A stretch of DNA of 64,000 nucleotides, from contig DATFRP010000258.1 in assembly GCA_035263125.1 (NCBI GenBank), positions 45,312-109,311 of the forward strand, read 5' to 3'. Below are positions 45,164-54,516 of the stretch, piece after piece (the first letter of the stretch is position 1; each line of letters begins with the position of its first letter). A program made the translations under genes and the position numbers. Origin of the DNA: Gp6-AA40 sp035263125 (GTDB lineage Bacteria; Acidobacteriota; Vicinamibacteria; Vicinamibacterales; UBA2999). Under the pieces are notes generated by a model, which saw only the letters and a list, made by a program, of their open reading frames with translations, searched no databases and was not told where the DNA came from.

Positions 45164-45951
45164 CTAGATGTCTCCTCATCATCGTAGCGATCGTCACGTC
45201 CGGCAGTCTGGTGGCTGCCGGCCAGACTACGACCGACCAGACCTCAACGACCCCGACGACCGGCTCGACGCAGCCGGCCGCTTCACAAACCGGCGCCGCA
45301 CCCGCGTTGCGCGGGCCGCTCCTGGGCGAGTACGTCGGAGTCCTGATGTGCGTCGACTGCGCCGCGGTTCGCGCAAAGTTGACGTTGTTCGCAACCAGCC
45401 CGCTCTCGTCGAGCGATGGCACGTATCTGTTCGAACAGAGTTATCTCTCGGGCCACGGGATCGAGCAGACGCTGACACGCGGACGGTGGCGCGCAGTGCG
45501 TGGATCGGGAGACGACAGGGGCGCGACCGTCTATCAGCTCGACGGCGATCCGCCAACCAAGCCTCAGTACTTCCTGCACGTGTCCGATGAGGTGCTGCGG
45601 CTGCTCGATCCGCAACGACGAGAGCTGCCATCGGTGATCAACACCAGCCTGACGCGCATGCCGCGGCCGGGCGGGTACATTGGCGTCGATCCGTACGATC
45701 CGGATGTTCAGCACGCCGCCGCGTTCGCCGTCGCGATGTGGGCGATGCGATCGCCGAATCCCCCGACACTGCGGGCGATCACACGTGCGGAGCGTCAGAT
45801 CGTCGAGGGGGTCAACTACAAACTCTGCCTCGATGTCGACGTCGCCGAGACGCGCCAGCGCGTCCAGACGGTGGTGTACCGGGATACGGCGCAGACTCTG
45901 CACCTCACCCAGTGGCTGGAGGAGGGGTGCGAATCGCGAACGCTGCGATGA
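45160..45951 (+). CDS. exported protein: NlpE-like N-terminal domain plus cystatin-like C-terminal domain
   Basis: 263 residues with a signal peptide (hydrophobic 4-20). After a Thr/Ser/Gln-rich linker, the segment LGEYVGVLMCVDCAAVRAKL (about 62-81) matches the CxxC-bearing start of NlpE-type copper-stress domains. The C-terminal 85 residues (AAFAVAMWAMRSP, then VEGVNYKLCLDVDV and VVYRDTAQTLHL) look like a cystatin-like fold. The start ATG at 45160 overlaps the previous stop. It is followed after 18 bases by the VWA gene. It probably acts in the periplasm or outer membrane. The two-domain reading is inference. Confidence 0.68.
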   Translation: MTRCLLIIVAIVTSGSLVAAGQTTTDQTSTTPTTGSTQPAASQTGAAPALRGPLLGEYVGVLMCVDCAAVRAKLTLFATSPLSSSDGTYLFEQSYLSGHGIEQTLTRGRWRAVRGSGDDRGATVYQLDGDPPTKPQYFLHVSDEVLRLLDPQRRELPSVINTSLTRMPRPGGYIGVDPYDPDVQHAAAFAVAMWAMRSPNPPTLRAITRAERQIVEGVNYKLCLDVDVAETRQRVQTVVYRDTAQTLHLTQWLEEGCESRTLR

Positions 45952-45969
45952 CCCGGGGGATGCTTTTCC

Positions 45970-46956
45970 ATGTACGCGAACTGTCTGAAAACCCGGCTGG
46001 ACGTGTTGCTGTGCGCATGGCTGGCACTTGGTGTGCTCGAATACGGGCTCACCGCACAGTCTCAACCGGAAGGTGAAAAGGCGGCGCCATTTCGCGCCGG
46101 CGTCGATCTCGTCGCCTTGAATGTGACCACGTCCGATCCACACAAGCGCTTCGTCCCCGGTCTCACGGAACGAGACTTCACGGTGTTCGAGGACGGCGTG
46201 CCTCAGGAGCTGTCGTTCTTCGCCGCCGGCCGGATGCCGCTCGATCTCGCCGTCCTTCTCGACACCTCGGCGAGCATGACCAACATTCTGTCGACCGCGC
46301 AGCAGGCAGCGATCGACTTCGTTGGCACTGCACGGGCGGACGACCGCGTGTCGGTGATCGAGATCAACGATCGCGCGAACGTGCTGGTCCCTCTCGGCAA
46401 CGACGTTCCGGCCGCCGTCGACGCCATTCGGCACACCGCGGCGCGCGGCTCGACGGCGCTGTACAACGCGCTCTATCTCGCGCTGACCGACATGAATCGG
46501 ATCCGGAAAGGCAGCAGCGACATCCGTCGGCAGGCGATCGCGGTGCTGTCGGACGGCCAGGACACGTCGAGCCTGGTGCAGTACGACGACGTGATGTCGC
46601 TCGCGAAAGCCTCGGGGATTGCGATCTACGCGATCGCGCTCGTCGCCCCGACTGAAGAATGGCGTCTGTCAGGATCGAAGTCGAACGTGCAGTCGGAGTT
46701 TCTGATGCGATCGTTCGCACAGGAGACCGGCGGCCTCATGTTCGTGGCGCGCGACGTCCGGGAGCTCGACGCGATCTACGCGCAGATCGCGAGCGTCCTC
46801 GCGCAGCAGTACACGCTCGGCTACATCTCGAAGAACGGCAAAGCGGACGGCGTGTACCGCCGAGTCACGATCAAGGTGTCGAACCATCCGGGCGTCACGG
46901 CGCACACGCGCACCGGATATTTCGCATCGCGCACAGCGTCACCGCGCCTCAAGTAG
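45970..46956 (+). CDS. VWFA-domain protein of the acidobacterial type
   Basis: 328 residues. A signal peptide (about 1-30) is followed by the opening FRAGVDLVALNVTTSDPHKRF and LTERDFTVFEDGVPQEL, typical of acidobacterial VWFA-related proteins. The von Willebrand A domain has a MIDAS motif DTSASM (about 98-103), a Thr in RGSTALYNALYLAL and an Asp in VLSDGQDTS, so metal-dependent ligand binding is likely. It is third in the probable sigma-54-driven run 43814-46956. It is probably a secreted adhesion or scaffold protein. Confidence 0.88.
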   Translation: MYANCLKTRLDVLLCAWLALGVLEYGLTAQSQPEGEKAAPFRAGVDLVALNVTTSDPHKRFVPGLTERDFTVFEDGVPQELSFFAAGRMPLDLAVLLDTSASMTNILSTAQQAAIDFVGTARADDRVSVIEINDRANVLVPLGNDVPAAVDAIRHTAARGSTALYNALYLALTDMNRIRKGSSDIRRQAIAVLSDGQDTSSLVQYDDVMSLAKASGIAIYAIALVAPTEEWRLSGSKSNVQSEFLMRSFAQETGGLMFVARDVRELDAIYAQIASVLAQQYTLGYISKNGKADGVYRRVTIKVSNHPGVTAHTRTGYFASRTASPRLK

Positions 46957-46977
46957 GGCGCAGGCTCACCGGGCGCC

Positions 46978-47418
46978 TCACTGGCGGAGGAAGACAAGGA
47001 CGAAGCCGATCACACCCAGGCCGCACATGAGCGCGGCCAGGGTTCCCGCGATCGAGACATGGAAGGGGCCGTAGTCGCGGTAGTCCGCCCGCATCTTCTG
47101 CATCTGATTGCGGTAGTCCAGCGTCGCCATGAACAGGGCGACGACGCCGAGACTGATCATCACGAGACCGACCGCGCGAGGACTCAGCAGGTGCTCGACG
47201 TTCGTCTTCTCTCCTTGCCGCAGATACTGGAAGAACTTGTAGATCGTGAACCCGAACGAGATGAGCGAGGTGCTCGTCCGCACCCACGCCATGAGCGTGC
47301 GATCGAGCGCGACCATCGTGCGCGTGACGGCGAGATGCGTCCGCGAGTCAGCGAGCTTGGTACGGGTCGCCGCGAGCTCGTTCGACGATGGGGCCGGCCC
47401 GCTGTTCATGGTGTCCAT
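46978..47418 (-). CDS. DUF202 membrane protein
   Basis: 146 residues with an N-terminal coiled segment and three helices. The motif TRTMVALDRTLMAWVRTSTSL followed by ISFGFTIYKFF is the DUF202 signature. Function unknown in bacteria. I chose the ATG at 47418, after GAAGAGG, over one at 47448. It is convergent with the VWA gene and 83 bases downstream of the sulfatase. Confidence 0.85.
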   Translation of the reverse strand: MDTMNSGPAPSSNELAATRTKLADSRTHLAVTRTMVALDRTLMAWVRTSTSLISFGFTIYKFFQYLRQGEKTNVEHLLSPRAVGLVMISLGVVALFMATLDYRNQMQKMRADYRDYGPFHVSIAGTLAALMCGLGVIGFVLVFLRQ

Positions 47419-47501
47419 CCTCTTCAAGCCGGCCCGTCGGCGGCGCACCGGCTTCGTCGACCACCGTCCGGTGCGCGCTCGTTTCGAACCAGGACGCGTA
47501 C

Positions 47502-49049
47502 TCAGTGACCTCCGCCGCCCACCGCGTCGCCCATCTTCGCGAGCGCGTCATCGATCGTGAAGCTCGCCGCCTTCTGACGCGGCGGAAACTGCTTGAACGT
47601 CTCGGCGAACCGCCCGGCGATCGTCTGGGCCGCGAAGATGATGTAGTCGTGATGCAGGAACCAGTCGTAGTAGGTGTTCGACGTGACATCCGCTCGTTCA
47701 TACGGATCGGTGCGCAGGTTGAACAGCTTCGGCAGCCGCAGGGTCACGAACGGCTCGGCCCAGACCTGCAGCGTTCCGGCGCAGCGCTGCTCCATGAACA
47801 CGACTTTGAAGTTGTCGTAGCGGACGCCGAGCACATCGCCGTCGTCGCTGAAGTACATGAACAGATTGCGCGGGCTCTCCTTCTCCTTGCCGGTCAGATA
47901 GGGCAGCAGGTTGAAGCCGTCGACGTGGTTCTTGAACGACTTCCCGTTGGCCGTATGTCCCTTTTTCAACTTCTCGGTGACGTCAGGTTCACCCGCCATG
48001 GCGAGAAACGTCGGCAGCCAGTCGTGATGCTGCACGATCCCATTCGAGATCGAGCCGGCTTTGATCTGTCCGGGCCAGCGGACCAGCAACGGCACACGGA
48101 AGGCGCCCTCCCAGTTGGTGTTCTTCTCGCTGCGGAACGGCGTCATACCGGCGTCGGGCCAGGTGTTCATGTGGGGGCCGTTGTCGGTCGAATACATCAC
48201 GAACGTGTTGTCCGCGATGCCCAGTTGATCCAGCAGCGTCAATATCTCGCCCACATGCTTGTCGTGATCGATCATCGTGTCGTGGTACGGTGACTGCCAG
48301 CGGCCCGATTGACCCATGCTCGATGACTTCGTGTGCGTGAACAGGTGCATGTGGGTCGTGTTCAGCCAGACGAAGAACGGCGTGCCCGCCTTGTGCTGTC
48401 TCGTGATGAAGTCCTTGGCTGCGGCGACGAACTCGTCATCGCACGTCTCCATCCGCTTTCTCGTGAGCGGGCCGGTGTCTTCGATCTTCTGCTTGCCGAC
48501 ACGCCCCCAGCGCGGTTCCTCGGTCGCGTCGTCGGTGTCCCGCGCAAAGGAACGGATCACGCCGCGCGGGCCGAAGTTCTTCCGGAAGTTGGGAAAGTCC
48601 TTCTCGGGCGGGTAGTCGTACATCTCCGGCTCTTCCTCGGCGTTCAGGTGATAGAGATTGCCGAAGAACTCGTCGAAACCGTGCGCCGTCGGCAGGTACT
48701 TGTTGAGATCGCCGAGATGGTTCTTGCCGAACTGACCGGTCGCGTAGCCGTGATTCTTGAGCAGGTCGGCGATCGTCACCGTCTCGGGCTGCAGGCCGAT
48801 GGGAGCCGCGGGAATTCCGACCTTCGACAAACCCGTGCGATACACGCTTTGTCCGGTGATGAAGGATGAGCGGCCCGCCGTGCACGACTGCTCACCGTAC
48901 GAGTCGGTGAACATCATCCCTTCCTTCGCGAGGCGATCGATGTTGGGCGTGCGATAACCCATCACCCCGTGGCTGTAGCAGCTCAGATTGGAGATGCCGA
49001 TGTCATCGCCCCAGATGACGAGGATGTTGGGTTTCTTCTGATCCGGCAT
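47502..49049 (-). CDS. type I sulfatase (arylsulfatase family)
   Basis: 515 residues, full length. The metal-binding start is NILVIWGDDIGIS, and the formylglycine site is SCTAGR (Cys about 56), a CxAxR type that FGE can convert. NTTHMHLFTHT and YSTDNGPHMNTW add catalytic and metal residues. No signal peptide is visible, so it may be cytoplasmic or exported by another route. It ends in QFPPRQKAASFTIDDAL, a tail shared with the truncated sulfatase at 63424. Its maturase is probably the FGE at 42564-43580. Sulfate ester substrate unknown. Confidence 0.93.
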   Translation of the reverse strand: MPDQKKPNILVIWGDDIGISNLSCYSHGVMGYRTPNIDRLAKEGMMFTDSYGEQSCTAGRSSFITGQSVYRTGLSKVGIPAAPIGLQPETVTIADLLKNHGYATGQFGKNHLGDLNKYLPTAHGFDEFFGNLYHLNAEEEPEMYDYPPEKDFPNFRKNFGPRGVIRSFARDTDDATEEPRWGRVGKQKIEDTGPLTRKRMETCDDEFVAAAKDFITRQHKAGTPFFVWLNTTHMHLFTHTKSSSMGQSGRWQSPYHDTMIDHDKHVGEILTLLDQLGIADNTFVMYSTDNGPHMNTWPDAGMTPFRSEKNTNWEGAFRVPLLVRWPGQIKAGSISNGIVQHHDWLPTFLAMAGEPDVTEKLKKGHTANGKSFKNHVDGFNLLPYLTGKEKESPRNLFMYFSDDGDVLGVRYDNFKVVFMEQRCAGTLQVWAEPFVTLRLPKLFNLRTDPYERADVTSNTYYDWFLHHDYIIFAAQTIAGRFAETFKQFPPRQKAASFTIDDALAKMGDAVGGGGH

Positions 49050-49206
49050 GAGGAGCTCCTCCTGAGTTCACGACCGTCATGGCCATCGAACCCATCGAGC
49101 AAGGAGCTTGCCCGTCAACACTGTTGTTCGGCGCGCGTCACCATATCCGTCGAGCCGCGGTGGAACGTGGCAACCGCGATGAGGCCGCAGGCAACGTGTC
49201 CTGCGG

Positions 49207-49836
49207 TCAGGTGTCGATCAAGCCAAGCCACGCGGCATAGCGCACGAGGTCGGCGGTGTTGCGGAACCCCAGCACCCGCATGATTTCGTACTTGTGCGTT
49301 TCGACCGTCCGTCGCGATACCTTGAGCGTGCTCGCGATCTCTTTCATACGGTAGCCCTGCGCGATCAGCTGCAGGACCTGGCGTTGTCGTGCCGTCAGCG
49401 TCACCGGCGTCTTCTCGGCCATCGGCAGATCGCCGATCCGTTCGGCGACCGGCCGGCTCACGTAGATGCCGCCGCCGAGCACGTTGTCGATCGCCGTGAG
49501 CAGTTCCTGCCCCGCGGCATGCTTCGACACGAAGCCCACCGCTCCGGCCTTGATCGCCTCTTTGGCGATGCGCGCGTCGGAGTACATCGTGAGGATGATG
49601 ATCTTCGACTCCAGCCCCTGCGCTCGCAGTTGTGCGGTGGCCTCCAGTCCACTGAGACCGGGCATCGAGAGATCCGCGATGATCACATCGGGCTTGAGTT
49701 CGATGGCCGCTTCGACGAGATGACGTCCGTCGGCGACTGTCGCGATCACGTTGCAGTGATGCTCGAGCAAACGGTTGAGGCCCTCCGCCACGAGCACGTG
49801 GTCATCAGCGAGCAGCGTACGCGGCGGTGGGTGCAT
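49207..49836 (-). CDS. NarL/FixJ-family two-component response regulator
   Basis: 209 residues. The receiver has the acidic pair in LLADDHVLVAEGL, phospho-Asp in VIIADLSMPGLSG (about 55), Thr in IILTMYSDAR and Lys in FVSKHAAG. The LuxR domain has TLTARQRQVLQLIAQGYRMK and a recognition helix in VSRRTVETHKYEIMRVL. It is the natural partner of the NarX-type kinase at 50566-52401, which lies divergent beyond the monooxygenase-like gene. The upstream 157 bases hold no gene. Confidence 0.9.
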   Translation of the reverse strand: MHPPPRTLLADDHVLVAEGLNRLLEHHCNVIATVADGRHLVEAAIELKPDVIIADLSMPGLSGLEATAQLRAQGLESKIIILTMYSDARIAKEAIKAGAVGFVSKHAAGQELLTAIDNVLGGGIYVSRPVAERIGDLPMAEKTPVTLTARQRQVLQLIAQGYRMKEIASTLKVSRRTVETHKYEIMRVLGFRNTADLVRYAAWLGLIDT

Positions 49837-49993
49837 GACCCCTCAGACACGACCTTCGACGAGATCCACGCGCCACAGCAACCGTAGTCGACGTCGAACT
49901 GCGGCAAGCGTGGCACAGTTTGAATCGGATCGCCAGCCTCACGACGCGGTCTCCCTGAGCCGTTGCACTGAAAAACGCGCGCCGCCGCGACGA

Positions 49994-50311
49994 TCAATGC
50001 GTCTTCGTTCCGAGCGACATCCGCGAGCGAATCAGGATTTCGTCGAGGACGACCTGGGGATCGTCGCGCAGCACCATCCGCATGCCTTGGAGGATGAGGA
50101 ACTCCCGCGACGACAGGAAGCTGTCGAGCGCCTCGCGACTATCCCACTCGGAGACCAGCGTCAACGAGTGGCCGTCGCCGGCGTCGGTCAACAAGCGACA
50201 AGTCAAGCACCCCGGCCAGGCGTGCATCCGACGGATGAACCCGTCGACGGCGCTCAGCGCCTCAGCGTGCTTGTCTTCTCTCAAGCGCAGATTGACTGTG
50301 GCTACGTGCAT
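49994..50311 (-). CDS. antibiotic-biosynthesis-monooxygenase (ABM) domain protein
   Basis: 105 residues of a ferredoxin-like ABM fold: ATVNLRLREDKHAEALSAVD at the start, RRMHAWPGCLTCRLL and VSEWDSREALDSFLSSREF in the middle. Such proteins are heme-degrading or small-molecule mono-oxygenases, or simply dimeric stress proteins; no catalytic residue set is certain. The start ATG at 50311 is preferred because the domain begins there. It lies between the NarL-type regulator and the NarX-type kinase. Confidence 0.75.
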   Translation of the reverse strand: MHVATVNLRLREDKHAEALSAVDGFIRRMHAWPGCLTCRLLTDAGDGHSLTLVSEWDSREALDSFLSSREFLILQGMRMVLRDDPQVVLDEILIRSRMSLGTKTH

Positions 50312-50565
50312 CACGGGTGCGCATTCAGAGATGAGGGTTTCGCCACGTTCCGCGACATGTCGTGGTCCCGTCACGCCGCGACTGGGGCCGGCTCAGGCGT
50401 CCGTCGACCCCAGCGCCCCCGTACAGCCCCAACGCTTGTATGATTCACGCGAAATCCGTTTCGCAGTTCCGGGTCACGCTCGCGGGCTGGCCCGGCTCGT
50501 TAACGAAGGAACGCAACCGGCGTGCCCGATCGCGGCGCAGTCGCTGAGTTGCTCTCGAGAACGCC

Positions 50566-52401
50566 GTGGAAGGCTTCACTCGCGCGGCCATTCTGCGAAT
50601 CGTCCTGTTCGGCCTTGCGTATTACGTCCTCGTTCGGCTCACACCGGAATCGAGCACGAGGCAGGCCGGCGCCGTTCTCATCGGCATGGCCCTCATCGTC
50701 TGGGCCTTTCTGCTGGTACCGCGACGCGAATGGTGGCTGGTGGCGTGTACGGCCGTTGCCGCTCGTGCCCTTGCCACCATGCGCGGTGGCACCCCGGCGG
50801 TCGCTGACGGGCTCGCGCTGGCGCTGACTATTCCACTCGGCGCCGTCGCGGCCATCGCGCTGGCGCAGATCACGCGACGACGAGCCGTTCCCGTGGATCG
50901 TCCGGTGAACACAGGCTCGACGACCGAGCTGAAGCACACGACGGACGACGATTGCCTCCGGCTCGCGGCGCTGCTCGAGGCCAGCACGCGGGAGCTCTCG
51001 CTGCTGCATGCGATCACGCGAATCGTGCAGCACGGCGACTTCGCACAGACCGGCGATCGTCTCCGGGAAGTCGGAGACGCCATCCGCCACATGTGGCCGG
51101 ACCCGGGGGTACTGGGCGTCCGAACCCGCCTCGGTACGAGTGTCATCGCCTCGGCGGAGCTCGAGGATCGTCAATGGAGCCACCGCGCCGTGTTCTCGGT
51201 CACGGACGGACGGATCGGCGCGATCGAGATGGCGTACGAGACGCATCCGGCGACCAGCCGATCGGCGTTGCTCGACGCGATTGCCGAAATGCTCCGCAAG
51301 GGCATCGATCGTCACCTCGTCACCTTCGCGCTGTCGCAGAGCGAAGAGCGCTACCGCAGCGTGGTGGAGCATCAGAGCGATATGGTCTGCCGGTTCCTGG
51401 TTGACACGACCTTGACGTTCGTCAACGAGGCCTACTGCCGTTACTTCGAAAAGGACCGCGACAGATTGATCGGTCTCCGCTTCATCGATCTGATTCCCGA
51501 GGCGGATCGCGAGGGCACACGCAGGCAGATCGAGGCGTTGTTACGAGGTGAGCGGCCCCCCGCGTACGAGCACTCGGTCCTTCGACCGGACGGCACGATC
51601 GGCCGGCAGCAGTGGGTGAATCACGCGATCGTGTCGCCCGAGGGTCGAATCGAGGAATTTCAGGGTATCGGACGCGACATCACCGACCGGTGGCGTGTGG
51701 AAGAGGAGCTGCGCGGCAAGGAGGCGAGTCTGAACGGGGCCTATCAACGGATCCGGATGCTGGCGCAGCGTTTGATCCTGGCGCAGGAGGCCGAGCGCAC
51801 GGAGATTGCCCGGGATCTCCATGACGACATCAGCCAGCAACTGGCTGCGGTGACGATCGAACTGAGCCTGATCGAAAGTCGTGTGAAGGAACAACCGGCA
51901 GTCGCGACTCGAGTGGCGCGCGTTCGCCAGCTCGCCGGCGAGCTCGCCGACAAGGTCAGGGCGACCTCGCACGCGCTGCATCCCGGCGTGCTCAAACACG
52001 CCGGACTGGCTTCAGCCCTGGCCTCTCACTGCGACGCGCTGACCGCCCAGCACGAGATTCAGGTCACCTTCGAACCCCGCGGCCGCTTCGACGATGTCGC
52101 TGATGATCTCGCGCTGTGTGTCTATCGGGTTGCGCAGCAGGCGCTTCGCAACGTGGTCATGCACGCGGAAGCCACGCACGCCACGGTCACGCTCGCACGC
52201 CACGATGGCCGAATCGAACTCGTCGTCGCCGACAACGGGCGCGGGTTCGATCCCGCCAAAGCGCACGTACGAGGTATCGGACTCATGAGCATGGAGGAGC
52301 GCGTCAGCCTCGTGCACGGCACGCTGATGGTCGATTCGACGCAGGGCGGCGGTGCGCGACTGCGGATCGACGTCCCCGTTCAGGGACGTCGACTGGAGTA
52401 A
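50566..52401 (+). CDS. NarX-type sensor histidine kinase with PAS domain
   Basis: 611 residues. Three or four N-terminal helices (about 5-105) form the membrane part. A GAF-like region (about 145-255) and a PAS domain (about 258-385, with QSEERYRSVVEHQSDMVCRF) precede a HisKA_3 domain whose phospho-His is in IARDLHDDISQQLAAVTIEL (about 425). The HATPase domain has VVADNGRGFDPAK and IGLMSMEERVSLVHG. HisKA_3 kinases pair with NarL-type regulators, so the one at 49207 is its likely partner. The start is a GTG at 50566. The ligand is not known. Confidence 0.88.
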   Translation: MEGFTRAAILRIVLFGLAYYVLVRLTPESSTRQAGAVLIGMALIVWAFLLVPRREWWLVACTAVAARALATMRGGTPAVADGLALALTIPLGAVAAIALAQITRRRAVPVDRPVNTGSTTELKHTTDDDCLRLAALLEASTRELSLLHAITRIVQHGDFAQTGDRLREVGDAIRHMWPDPGVLGVRTRLGTSVIASAELEDRQWSHRAVFSVTDGRIGAIEMAYETHPATSRSALLDAIAEMLRKGIDRHLVTFALSQSEERYRSVVEHQSDMVCRFLVDTTLTFVNEAYCRYFEKDRDRLIGLRFIDLIPEADREGTRRQIEALLRGERPPAYEHSVLRPDGTIGRQQWVNHAIVSPEGRIEEFQGIGRDITDRWRVEEELRGKEASLNGAYQRIRMLAQRLILAQEAERTEIARDLHDDISQQLAAVTIELSLIESRVKEQPAVATRVARVRQLAGELADKVRATSHALHPGVLKHAGLASALASHCDALTAQHEIQVTFEPRGRFDDVADDLALCVYRVAQQALRNVVMHAEATHATVTLARHDGRIELVVADNGRGFDPAKAHVRGIGLMSMEERVSLVHGTLMVDSTQGGGARLRIDVPVQGRRLE

Positions 52402-52413
52402 ACGCCGACCCGG

Positions 52414-53988
52414 CTACGCCCCTCGCCTGATCCCCAGCTTCCGCAGCCGGCTCCGCAGGGTGCTTGGCTTCAGGCCAAGCAGTTCCGCGGCACCCCGACG
52501 TCCTTCAATGCGCCACAACGTCGTGCTGAGCATCCGCTGAATGTGACTCCGTTCGATCTCCTCGAGCGTCGTCCCCACGGCGCCGACCGGTTTGGCCGAC
52601 GAGAGCGAAATGTCCTTGAGCGCGATGGCGCCATCGGTCGACAGGATCATGGCGCGATGCACCACGTTCTCGAGCTCACGGATGTTGCCGGGCCAGTCGT
52701 ACTGCTGGAGCGCCCGAGACACCGACTCGGGAATCGGCTTGGGGTTCTTGTGCATCTGGCGGGCATACCGATTGGCCAGGTGCTGCGCGAGCAACGGAAT
52801 GTCCTCGCGTCGTTCCCGCAGCGACGGCAGCGAGATCGGAAAGACATTCAGCCGGTAGTACAAGTCGCCGCGGAACTGATTCTGCCGGACCTCTTCGACC
52901 AGGTCGCGATTGGTCGCGGCGATGACGCGGACATCGACGTCGACGGTGCGGGTGCTGCCGAGACGTTCGAGCTGCCCCTCCTGAAGGACTCGCAGCAGCT
53001 TCGGCTGGAGTTCGAGCGGCAGGTCGCCGACTTCGTCGAGAAACAGCGAGCCGCGATGAGCGAGCTCGAACCGTCCGGGCTGACTCGAATGCGCCCCGGT
53101 GAAGGCGCCGCGTTCGCGGCCGAACAACTCGCTCTCGACCAGCGTGGCGGGAAGCGCCGCGCAGTTGAGAGCGATGAACTTGCCCGACGAGCGCGGACTC
53201 CTGCGATGAATCGCGCGCGCGACCAGCTCCTTCCCCGTGCCCGTCTCCCCGAGGAGCAGGACGGTCGCTTGAGTGGCGGCCACCTGATCGAGCCGGAACA
53301 CGACATAGCGCCACGCGGCGCTTTCGCCGATCAAGGCCTCATCGGCCGGTATCGCCATCTGGCGATCGGCATGACGGTCCTGCGTGCTCACCACACTTCG
53401 CATGCTGGCGTCGCCGGAAGAGGCCGCGGCCGGCGACGGATTGGCCGGCGGCCGATCGCCGACGAGCACGTCGATGGCGTCGGCCACGGTCATGAGCGGC
53501 TCCAGCGACGTCACGTCCCACTGCGGGTGGGATCGCTGTGAGTAGAGGGCGATGACGCCCTGACCGAGATCGCGTCGTCGCAACGGGACGACGACGAGTG
53601 TGCGAATACCGAGTGCCCACAGATGAAGGTGGTCATCGGGGGGCAGTACGCTCGAACCGTGTGGTGGACCGTCAATCAGCAGCACGTCCGACTGGCCTGC
53701 CACGGCCTGAATACGCGGACGTCCGAGGAAGTCGACAATCACACGGCCGGTCATGAGGGCGGTACCGACCGCGATGATTCGCTGGTCGTGCCCCGAAGGT
53801 GGTATGAAAAGGCCTCCCTCGAGGCCGAGCCCGTCGATAAGTCGTGTCAGGACCTGTCGGAGCCGTTCCTCGACCGGTTGCGACGAAACATCCGCCAGCC
53901 GTGTGCAGATCTCCGCCGCCATCTCCTCGACGGCTGGTCTGCGGCTATTGACGCCTGGAAATACGGACACGCCCATTGATTCCCCCAC
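52414..53988 (-). CDS. sigma-54-dependent transcriptional activator with GAF domain
   Basis: 524 residues. An N-terminal GAF-type sensory domain (about 30-180) is followed by an AAA+ domain with Walker A GETGTGKELVARAI, the sigma-54 contact loop ERGAFTGAHSS, Walker B GSLFLDEVGDLPL and the ATNRDL sensor. A Fis-type helix-turn-helix ends the protein (RRGAAELLGLKPSTLRSRLR). The GAFTGA loop is intact, so it can drive sigma-54 promoters. A near-consensus one lies at 43743. It has no receiver domain and so senses a ligand rather than phosphorylation. It is convergent with the NarX-type kinase, 12 bases apart. Confidence 0.92.
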   Translation of the reverse strand: MGESMGVSVFPGVNSRRPAVEEMAAEICTRLADVSSQPVEERLRQVLTRLIDGLGLEGGLFIPPSGHDQRIIAVGTALMTGRVIVDFLGRPRIQAVAGQSDVLLIDGPPHGSSVLPPDDHLHLWALGIRTLVVVPLRRRDLGQGVIALYSQRSHPQWDVTSLEPLMTVADAIDVLVGDRPPANPSPAAASSGDASMRSVVSTQDRHADRQMAIPADEALIGESAAWRYVVFRLDQVAATQATVLLLGETGTGKELVARAIHRRSPRSSGKFIALNCAALPATLVESELFGRERGAFTGAHSSQPGRFELAHRGSLFLDEVGDLPLELQPKLLRVLQEGQLERLGSTRTVDVDVRVIAATNRDLVEEVRQNQFRGDLYYRLNVFPISLPSLRERREDIPLLAQHLANRYARQMHKNPKPIPESVSRALQQYDWPGNIRELENVVHRAMILSTDGAIALKDISLSSAKPVGAVGTTLEEIERSHIQRMLSTTLWRIEGRRGAAELLGLKPSTLRSRLRKLGIRRGA

Positions 53989-54210
53989 TTTGATCGGGTT
54001 TTCCCTGTGTGCCGGTCTTCAGGCAACCGGGAAGCTCTACTTGCATGTGAGTTCGTGTGCTGCGGTGAAAACCCTACCTGCCCGCACAACACACGGGCAA
54101 TCGGCAAAAGGTTCTACGTACTTCTTCGGTCCTTGACCCCAGCAGGAGAGCGTGGCCGTTTCTTAAGGGTAAACAGAGATTTCGTGCAAACGTTCGTCGG
54201 AAATTTACGG
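53989..54210. other. noncoding spacer upstream of the sigma-54 activator
   Basis: About 220 bases of lower GC than the surroundings, with no supported frame. It must contain the promoter of the leftward activator gene. I see no sigma-54 element or clear operator in it. Confidence 0.5.
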
Positions 54211-54423
54211 TCAGGTCGTTGCGTATTTACGATCCGCGGCGCACGGTCTCGCGAGGGGGAGGTGGATGTCGATTCTGATGCCTATGCATTCGTCGCTCTC
54301 GACGTACAGCCGTCTCTCAACGCGCGGATGATCATCGCGATGCTGGTCAGAGCGAGCCCCGATCGATCGTCGTTCGTGCTGAAGAACGCGCGAGTCGCAT
54401 GGCCGGCCCCGCGAGACATGAAT
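54211..54423 (-). pseudogene. decayed C-terminus of a histidine kinase ATPase domain
   Basis: On the minus strand one frame reads MSRGAGHATRAFFSTNDDRS, then GLALTSIAMIIRALRD, which resembles the G1/F/G2 boxes of a HATPase domain (GxG, FFST, GLGL). It stops at a TAG, while the next frame continues RLYVESDECIGIRIDIHLPL to the stop at 54211, as in the last strand of the same domain (VESxxGxGTxxxxxLP). One frameshift joins them, and the first 85% of the kinase is absent. The segment lies between the Fnr-type and sigma-54 activator genes. Confidence 0.6.
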
Positions 54424-54516
54424 CGCGATCGTCGGTGTCGGATATCGCGAAGCAGGCTCGAAGCAATTCGCCGCAGGTCGCTTCGAAAATATAGTGTGCA
54501 ACCCCAATTCTCGGTT

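Noticed and set aside
46022..46036. TGGCAC-N5-GTGC, similar to a sigma-54 promoter
   Set aside because: It lies inside the signal-peptide region of the VWA gene, and the -12 half deviates from TTGC.
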